From CALHVX01 sp964640725 (lineage in GTDB: Bacteria > Pseudomonadota > Gammaproteobacteria > Pseudomonadales > Azotimanducaceae): a stretch of DNA of 64,000 nucleotides. The notes under the pieces are model-generated. The model was not told the DNA's origin and made no database searches. It saw only the letters and a list, made by a program, of their open reading frames with translations. Of this stretch, positions 59,596-64,000 are shown in pieces; position 1 is the first letter of the stretch, and every line of letters starts with the position of its first letter. The stretch lies in NCBI GenBank assembly GCA_964640725.1, contig CAZXIJ010000024.1, forward strand, positions 1 through 64,000, written 5' to 3'. The translations under genes and the position numbers were made by a program.

Positions 59596-60582
59596 GTGCG
59601 CGCTCAGGGCATCTTTGATCCGCAGGCGCTGAAGGACCAGCTCGGCACCTTCTCCGAGCTGGGCGCGCCCATTGCGTCAGCGCTGACCGTCGACTACCGG
59701 CGGTTCTACCAGTTCGACTTCGAGGCTGCGAGCCCGGGGCTTGCGCACCACATGGGCTGGCTCGACTGTGATGGCGAGCGGCTCGCCGTGCAGCTGTTCG
59801 TGCCGCAGGCCCCGCGCGGCAGCGTGGTGTTCTGCCACGGCTACTTCGATCATGTGGGGCTGTTCGAGCACTTGCTGCGCTACCTGCTCGGCAAGCAGCT
59901 GGCAGTGCTTGCCTTCGACCAGATCGGGCACGGTTTGTCTTCCGGCGAGCGCGCAACGATTGACAGCTTCGATCGCTACGTGGCGGCCCTGGAGCGCGTG
60001 CGCGCCGTCGCTGCGGGCCTGTTGCCGGCGCCTTGTTACGGCGTGGGCCAGAGCACGGGCTGCGCGGTGCTTATGGAGCATGCCCTGCAGCACGGCGTGA
60101 CCTTTGACGAGCTGATCCTGTTTGCGCCGCTCGTGCGGCCCGCCCACTGGGGAGTGAACCGGCTGGTGTACCAGGTGGCGAAGCGTACGGTCAAAGATCG
60201 GCCGCGCGCGGTCACGGAAAATGCCGAGAACCCCGAGTTTATGCATCTGCAGCGCAACGATCCCCTGGCGCCAACGCGATTGCCCGTGCAGTGGGTGACC
60301 GCCATGGTGGACTGGATGCACGCCTTTGAAGCGAACGAGCGACTGCCGCAGGTACCCTTCGTCCTGCAGGGCGACACCGACGGCACGGTGGCGGGCCGCT
60401 ACAACCTGAAAGTGCTGCAGCGTCTGGTCGCGCCAGCGGAGCTGCCGGTGCTGTGGCTCGAAGGCGGGCGACATCACCTGCCGAACGAATCGGCGGCGCT
60501 GCGCGCGCAGATGTGGGCCTGGCTGGACGAGCGGGTGCCCTGGCCGACCGTGGCCGAGCCGTCGCCAAAGATCGGCGCCTAG
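59596..60582 (+). CDS. Alpha/beta hydrolase, lysophospholipase-like
   Basis: A 328-residue serine hydrolase. GSVVFCHGYFDHVGLF is the oxyanion strand, GVGQSTGCAVLM gives nucleophile Ser153, LQGDTDGTV carries the likely acid, and GGRHHLPNE the His. The fold suits monoglyceride or lysophospholipid substrates; substrate not known. No signal peptide. GTG start at 59596, only 14 bases after fba. The stop shares CTAG with the convergent acyltransferase gene. Confidence 0.85.
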   Translation: MRAQGIFDPQALKDQLGTFSELGAPIASALTVDYRRFYQFDFEAASPGLAHHMGWLDCDGERLAVQLFVPQAPRGSVVFCHGYFDHVGLFEHLLRYLLGKQLAVLAFDQIGHGLSSGERATIDSFDRYVAALERVRAVAAGLLPAPCYGVGQSTGCAVLMEHALQHGVTFDELILFAPLVRPAHWGVNRLVYQVAKRTVKDRPRAVTENAENPEFMHLQRNDPLAPTRLPVQWVTAMVDWMHAFEANERLPQVPFVLQGDTDGTVAGRYNLKVLQRLVAPAELPVLWLEGGRHHLPNESAALRAQMWAWLDERVPWPTVAEPSPKIGA

Positions 60583-61352
60583 AGCGCCTTGCGGCAGTCC
60601 CGCGCCTGCGCGGCGCGGTGGCTGCGAAGCATCCGCAGGAACGGTGACCGTGCCTGGGCCAGCTGCGCTTCGTTCTGCAGTTCCAGGGACATGCGGTTGA
60701 CCCGGCCGTAGTCGTAGTGCGTCTTCTGCCCCAGCGACTGATAGCCGAGCCGGCGAAAGAACGGCACCAGATGGTCGTTGCAGTCGATCAGGTTCAGCTG
60801 GCTGTCGCGCTCGATGAGCGTGCGGTAGCAGGCGCGCACGAGCATGAGCGGCAGGCTCGAGCTGCGCAGCGACTGGTCCACAATCAGCGAGGTGGTGATT
60901 GATGTCTGGTGGCGCTCGGCGGGGCTGAGCTTGTCGAGTTCGTAAAAGTCTTCGTAGCTGCCGACCCGGCCGTCTTCAAGGAAGTTGACGCGTGCGGTGC
61001 CGACGATGGATCCGTTCAGCACGGCCATCAGGTTCACGCCGTGGGCGTCCAGTTCATCGGTGGTCTGCTGCAGCGCGTGGTTCGCGTAGCGTTGCTGGCG
61101 CTGCATTTCTTTCACGTACACGCGGTAGCGGAAGCGAAACACTTCCGGTAATTCCTGCGGGCGGGCGATGACGATTCTGGCTTTCACAGACGGCTGCGGT
61201 GGTCGGGTTTTCGATGACCGATGAGTTTCGCCGGGTTCCATGGCACCGTCAGAGACCTGGGGCGCATCTTCCGATAGCCACCGGGACGGGATCGCTGCTG
61301 TCATCCTGGTCATCCTGGTCATCCCTGTTTTCCTGCCGATGCGCGAGCACAT
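60579..61352 (-). CDS. GNAT-fold N-acyltransferase
   Basis: Up to 257 residues. The core from about residue 56 (ARIVIARPQELPEVFRFRYRVYVKEMQ) resembles acyl-homoserine-lactone synthase-type/N-acyl amino acid synthase GNAT proteins; NLMAVLNGSIVGTARVNF and SLIVDQSLRSSSLP follow. Some relatives accompany exosortase systems, which would fit the PEP-CTERM protein in this window, but that is only a possibility. The N-terminal 55 residues are unrelated and contain an MTRMTRMT repeat; ATG at 61241 may be the true start. Confidence 0.7.
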   Translation of the reverse strand: MCSRIGRKTGMTRMTRMTAAIPSRWLSEDAPQVSDGAMEPGETHRSSKTRPPQPSVKARIVIARPQELPEVFRFRYRVYVKEMQRQQRYANHALQQTTDELDAHGVNLMAVLNGSIVGTARVNFLEDGRVGSYEDFYELDKLSPAERHQTSITTSLIVDQSLRSSSLPLMLVRACYRTLIERDSQLNLIDCNDHLVPFFRRLGYQSLGQKTHYDYGRVNRMSLELQNEAQLAQARSPFLRMLRSHRAAQARDCRKAL

Positions 61353-61480
61353 GCGACGATTGCGAAAAGATCAGTATGAACGCCTGGCGCGCTCAGCCTG
61401 TGACGATTGATGGCTGCAAAGGTCTGGGATTGTAAATCTATCGTAGCGCCGTAAACGATGCACGGACGATACGTGGCGCG

Positions 61481-62773
61481 TCAGAGATAGCGGGGATGGG
61501 CGCGCGCACCAGGATTGATCAATATTCTTGCCACTCGACTGTAAGCCTGCACCTGCTCCCGGACCGGGGTGATCCTGCTGCAGGTGGCCAGGGCCTCTTC
61601 GACCCGGCCAAACCGGGCCAGGCCCCAGGCCAGGTCCCGCTGGGCGGCGCTGGCGACCGAGCTGGCGGCACCGAAAGGCTCGTCTGGCAACGTTGCCGCC
61701 AGGTTTCGGGCCAGAGCGAAGTCGCCGCTGAACGCCGCGGCGCCAGCGATCTCGAAGCGGGTGTAGCTTTGCATCGGGCCAGCGGCCACCGCCGCAGCGT
61801 CTTCCAGCGCGAACTCCAGCAGCGGGTCTGTTTCTTCGAGCAGCCCGGCGTCCGCCAGCCGGGTCGCGATGCGGCTGGTGGCCCGGGCTCGCTCGTTGGC
61901 CTTGGGGGCCTGACGAGCGGCCATCGCCGCGTCTTCGAATAGCAGCATCGCTACGGCCGCTTCGCCCTGGTGGTGCCGGACGAACGCGATGTCCCGCAGC
62001 ACAGCGCCAATAAAGTAGCCGTTGTCCTGAGCCCGGCCGATGGTGTCGGCCTCGTCCAGCAGGGACTCTGCGAGTGCCGCCTTGCCGGCCTGGACTGCGT
62101 GCAGCGCGACGTCGGTGCGTGCCATGGCCTGGTAGTAGCTGATGTTCATGGTGATCGCGCTGATGGCGGTACGAGCCCGGGCGAAGTCGCCCGCCGCGGC
62201 AAGGGCCTGGGCGATGCTGCGCAGCGCGATGGCTTTGGCGTTCGCTGTCGCGTCGGTGTCCTGCGGCAGGGCCAGGGCCTGTTCCAGGCCTAACGCCGCA
62301 CTGTCGTGGCGTGCAGTGACCCCCGTTGCGCTGGCCCGGAGCTTGGCCAGCACGGCGTCGTCGTCGTTTGCGGCGTCCGCCAGCAGCGCATCGCGCAGCC
62401 GGGTCGCCGCTGGCTGGCGCTGCAGTTTGCCGAGCGCCGTCATGATCTCGACTCGCGCATTGCCGCGCGCTTTGGCGCTGTCGATGCGCGACGCTTCCGC
62501 GATGGCCTGGACCAGCTGCGCGCGGGCTCGCTCAGGCCGGCCCGCAGCATCCAGGGCCAGGGCCAACTCGGCGCCGCCGCTGGCGGCGCTAAAGGCATCT
62601 TCGGTTGTGGCAAGGGCCGCTTCGGCCCGGGCAATGGCGCAGTCTGCGCTGGCCGGCGCCGCGCAGGGCGCCGCCGCCGGCAGGCCCTGACAGCCCGCCA
62701 GCAAGGCGACAGCGAGCGTCCAGAACAGGAGCGAGGGGATCGGGCGGCGCAGGGCGGATCGCGGAGCGAACAT
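61481..62773 (-). CDS. Helical-repeat (TPR-like) lipoprotein of unknown function
   Basis: A 430-residue Ala-rich protein. A signal peptide with lipobox (VALLAGC, Cys28) indicates a lipid-anchored envelope protein. The remainder is a series of helical hairpins with repeated patterns such as RAQLVQAIAEA, ARTAISAITMN and ALRSIAQALAAAGDFARA, consistent with TPR/SEL1-like repeats. It lies 6 bases downstream of the amine oxidase gene on the same strand, so the two are likely co-transcribed. Function not recognised. Confidence 0.75.
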   Translation of the reverse strand: MFAPRSALRRPIPSLLFWTLAVALLAGCQGLPAAAPCAAPASADCAIARAEAALATTEDAFSAASGGAELALALDAAGRPERARAQLVQAIAEASRIDSAKARGNARVEIMTALGKLQRQPAATRLRDALLADAANDDDAVLAKLRASATGVTARHDSAALGLEQALALPQDTDATANAKAIALRSIAQALAAAGDFARARTAISAITMNISYYQAMARTDVALHAVQAGKAALAESLLDEADTIGRAQDNGYFIGAVLRDIAFVRHHQGEAAVAMLLFEDAAMAARQAPKANERARATSRIATRLADAGLLEETDPLLEFALEDAAAVAAGPMQSYTRFEIAGAAAFSGDFALARNLAATLPDEPFGAASSVASAAQRDLAWGLARFGRVEEALATCSRITPVREQVQAYSRVARILINPGARAHPRYL

Positions 62774-62779
62774 GGTCGG

Positions 62780-64000
62780 TTATCCCAGGGTGGCGACTTC
62801 GAGCGCAGCGCGCTCGCCGGATTCCATCGCGGCTTCCATGCCGCGGTTGGCGAAGGCCGTGTGCTCGCCGGCGAAGTGGATGCGCCCGGCGGGCTGAGCC
62901 ACGGACCGCGCCATGGTGCTGAGCTGCCCCGGTCGCCAGGCGGCATAGGCGCCGCCGGCGAACGGGTCCAGCTGCCAGGACCAGAACTTGACGAAGCGCA
63001 GCGCGCCTTTCGTGCTGGGTCGCAGCTGGGCCAGGTGGCCGAGCACGTAGTCGCTGGACCCCTGCGCGCCGAGCCGGTCGAGCTGGTTGGCGACGCGATC
63101 ATTGGCGAAGGCGATAAAGCTGGTGATGTCCTTCGGGTTCGCGGGATCGTTGCGCAGCGCCATGAAGCGCGCGGCGGGGCTGTCCGTCCACATGGAAGGC
63201 GGCAAGCCGTCCTCTTCCCAGAATTTGCGGGTCGGCTCAAAGTGCAGCTGCGTGACGTTCGTGTAGCCGAGGCGATAAATCGCTTGCCGCTGCAGCGGGT
63301 GCAGGGGCGCATCGAGAGCGCACAGGCGCAGGGCAGAAAAGGGCGCGGTCACGATGATGCGCTTGGCGCGGACCACCCGGCCGTCTTCCAGCTGAACTTC
63401 TGCACGATCCCGGCCATCGCGAATGCCCACCGCGCGCAGGCCCAGCTGCAGATCGTGTTTGACAGCGCGCGCCATCCCTTCGGGAATCCGCTGGTTACCG
63501 CCCTGGCCGGCAAACGGGCTGCCTTTGATGTTGCTGTTGCTCATGCCGCCGAAGGCGAGGATGTGGTACATCATCAGCGCCGACAGCCCGTGCGGGCCTT
63601 CATGATCGCCGTAGCTCATGTTGGTGCCCGCGGCGAGGCGAATGGCTTCTTCGTTAAAGCCGCGACTGGTCAGATACTCGTACACCGAGCGATCGTGCGG
63701 GGCGAACTTCGGGTCGGTGACTTGCACGGTCGCGGTCAGCGGGTTGTCTTCGGCGTACAGGCTGTAGGGCACGTACCAGGGCAGCTGTTCCCGGTAGGCC
63801 TCGGGCAGCGGGTTCAGCGCATGCCTGGCCCAGTCATCGAAACGGATGTTCTGGCCCCGGATGTTCATCATCGAGATTTCCCGCACCGGCACCGTGCGGC
63901 GCCGTTCCGGTCCCAGGGGAACCTCGTAGCGCTTGGCCGCATCCAGCAGCCGCCCGTACATGCTGCCAATGCCGCTGCCGCCCGCCTCGGGCGCGCCGGG
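62780..64000 (-). CDS. Flavin amine oxidase family protein, partial (5' end outside window)
   Basis: The frame is open from the right edge to the stop at 62780 (at least 406 residues); a Met at 63961 is internal, since family-like sequence (EAGGSGIGSMYGRLL) continues to the edge. The C-terminal FAD motif RIHFAGEHTAFANRGMEAAMESGERAA-type signature and VIVTAPFSALRLC identify a monoamine-oxidase-like flavoprotein. The N-terminal dinucleotide-binding motif is outside the window. Substrate unknown. Confidence 0.85.
   Translation of the reverse strand, partial: PGAPEAGGSGIGSMYGRLLDAAKRYEVPLGPERRRTVPVREISMMNIRGQNIRFDDWARHALNPLPEAYREQLPWYVPYSLYAEDNPLTATVQVTDPKFAPHDRSVYEYLTSRGFNEEAIRLAAGTNMSYGDHEGPHGLSALMMYHILAFGGMSNSNIKGSPFAGQGGNQRIPEGMARAVKHDLQLGLRAVGIRDGRDRAEVQLEDGRVVRAKRIIVTAPFSALRLCALDAPLHPLQRQAIYRLGYTNVTQLHFEPTRKFWEEDGLPPSMWTDSPAARFMALRNDPANPKDITSFIAFANDRVANQLDRLGAQGSSDYVLGHLAQLRPSTKGALRFVKFWSWQLDPFAGGAYAAWRPGQLSTMARSVAQPAGRIHFAGEHTAFANRGMEAAMESGERAALEVATLG

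Noticed and set aside
55559..59956. Very long open frame on the minus strand across tktA–pgk–fba
   Set aside because: It is antisense to three certain genes, has no recognisable domain and reflects G+C-rich codon bias.

Overview
The window is a high-GC bacterial chromosome segment, almost certainly from a gammaproteobacterium. Evidence is the content and order of the core genes: rph–yicC–gmk–rpoZ–spoT–ridA–recG, pyrE/slmA–argB–algC–coaBC–radC–rpmB–rpmG–mutM, coaD–rsmD–ftsY–ftsE–ftsX–rpoH, trmB–hemW–rdgB–metW–metX–yggT–proC–yggS–pilT–pilU, ruvX–algH–tonB–gshB–pilGHIJ–chpA, and rsmE–metF–metK–tktA–pgk–fba. From memory this follows the backbone order of Pseudomonas aeruginosa, but several genes expected there are absent (crc, dut, pyrRBC, pilK, chpB, gap/epd) and other genes are added, so it is probably a different gammaproteobacterial order. 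A run of exactly 100 N inside ftsE shows that this is a draft scaffold. No rRNA, tRNA, CRISPR array or insertion sequence was recognised.

Region 1 (1-6132) is the most unusual accessory part. It holds a FixL-type PAS sensor kinase with the haem-ligand His in place, its FixJ regulator, an orphan receiver without the phospho-acceptor Asp, a UspE-like tandem stress protein (cut by the left edge), two copies of a [UspA + lipoprotein cytochrome c] module, and, between the copies, a cytochrome c lipoprotein coupled to a single-domain globin. A similar G4-T3/4-C3/4 box lies ahead of both modules. This looks like an oxygen-responsive (or NO-responsive) regulon whose sensor and targets sit together.

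Region 2 (6140-15002) is the recG to pyrE housekeeping block. Region 3 (15080-23732) carries nucleoid occlusion (slmA), arginine synthesis, a membrane-anchored form of phosphomannomutase/phosphoglucomutase (AlgC), CoA synthesis, ribosomal proteins and DNA repair. Region 4 (23757-28594) holds rsmD, the ftsYEX division/secretion cluster and rpoH. The rpoH promoter contains a near-perfect CIRCE operator, which suggests that HrcA controls sigma-32. Region 5 (28591-35375) is a chain of tightly overlapping genes for tRNA modification, haem chaperoning, nucleotide sanitation, methionine and proline synthesis and PLP homeostasis.

Region 6 (35519-52255) is dominated by type IV pilus twitching: the pilT and pilU retraction ATPases and a Chp chemosensory operon (pilG, pilH, pilI, pilJ, chpA, and a chpC-like gene). 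PilJ has lost its periplasmic sensor domain, and the methylation enzymes are missing from the operon. Between pilU and ruvX is a small insertion: a PEP-CTERM protein, a 5'-truncated PhoX-type phosphatase remnant, and a VOC protein. Region 7 (52293-64000) holds rsmE, metF, metK, the tktA–pgk–fba carbon block, an alpha/beta hydrolase, a GNAT-type acyltransferase, a repeat-containing lipoprotein and a flavin amine oxidase cut by the right edge. No gene-free stretch exceeds 300 bases; the longest are the divergent promoter regions at 2847-3023, 5005-5234, 42954-43116 and 55070-55252.
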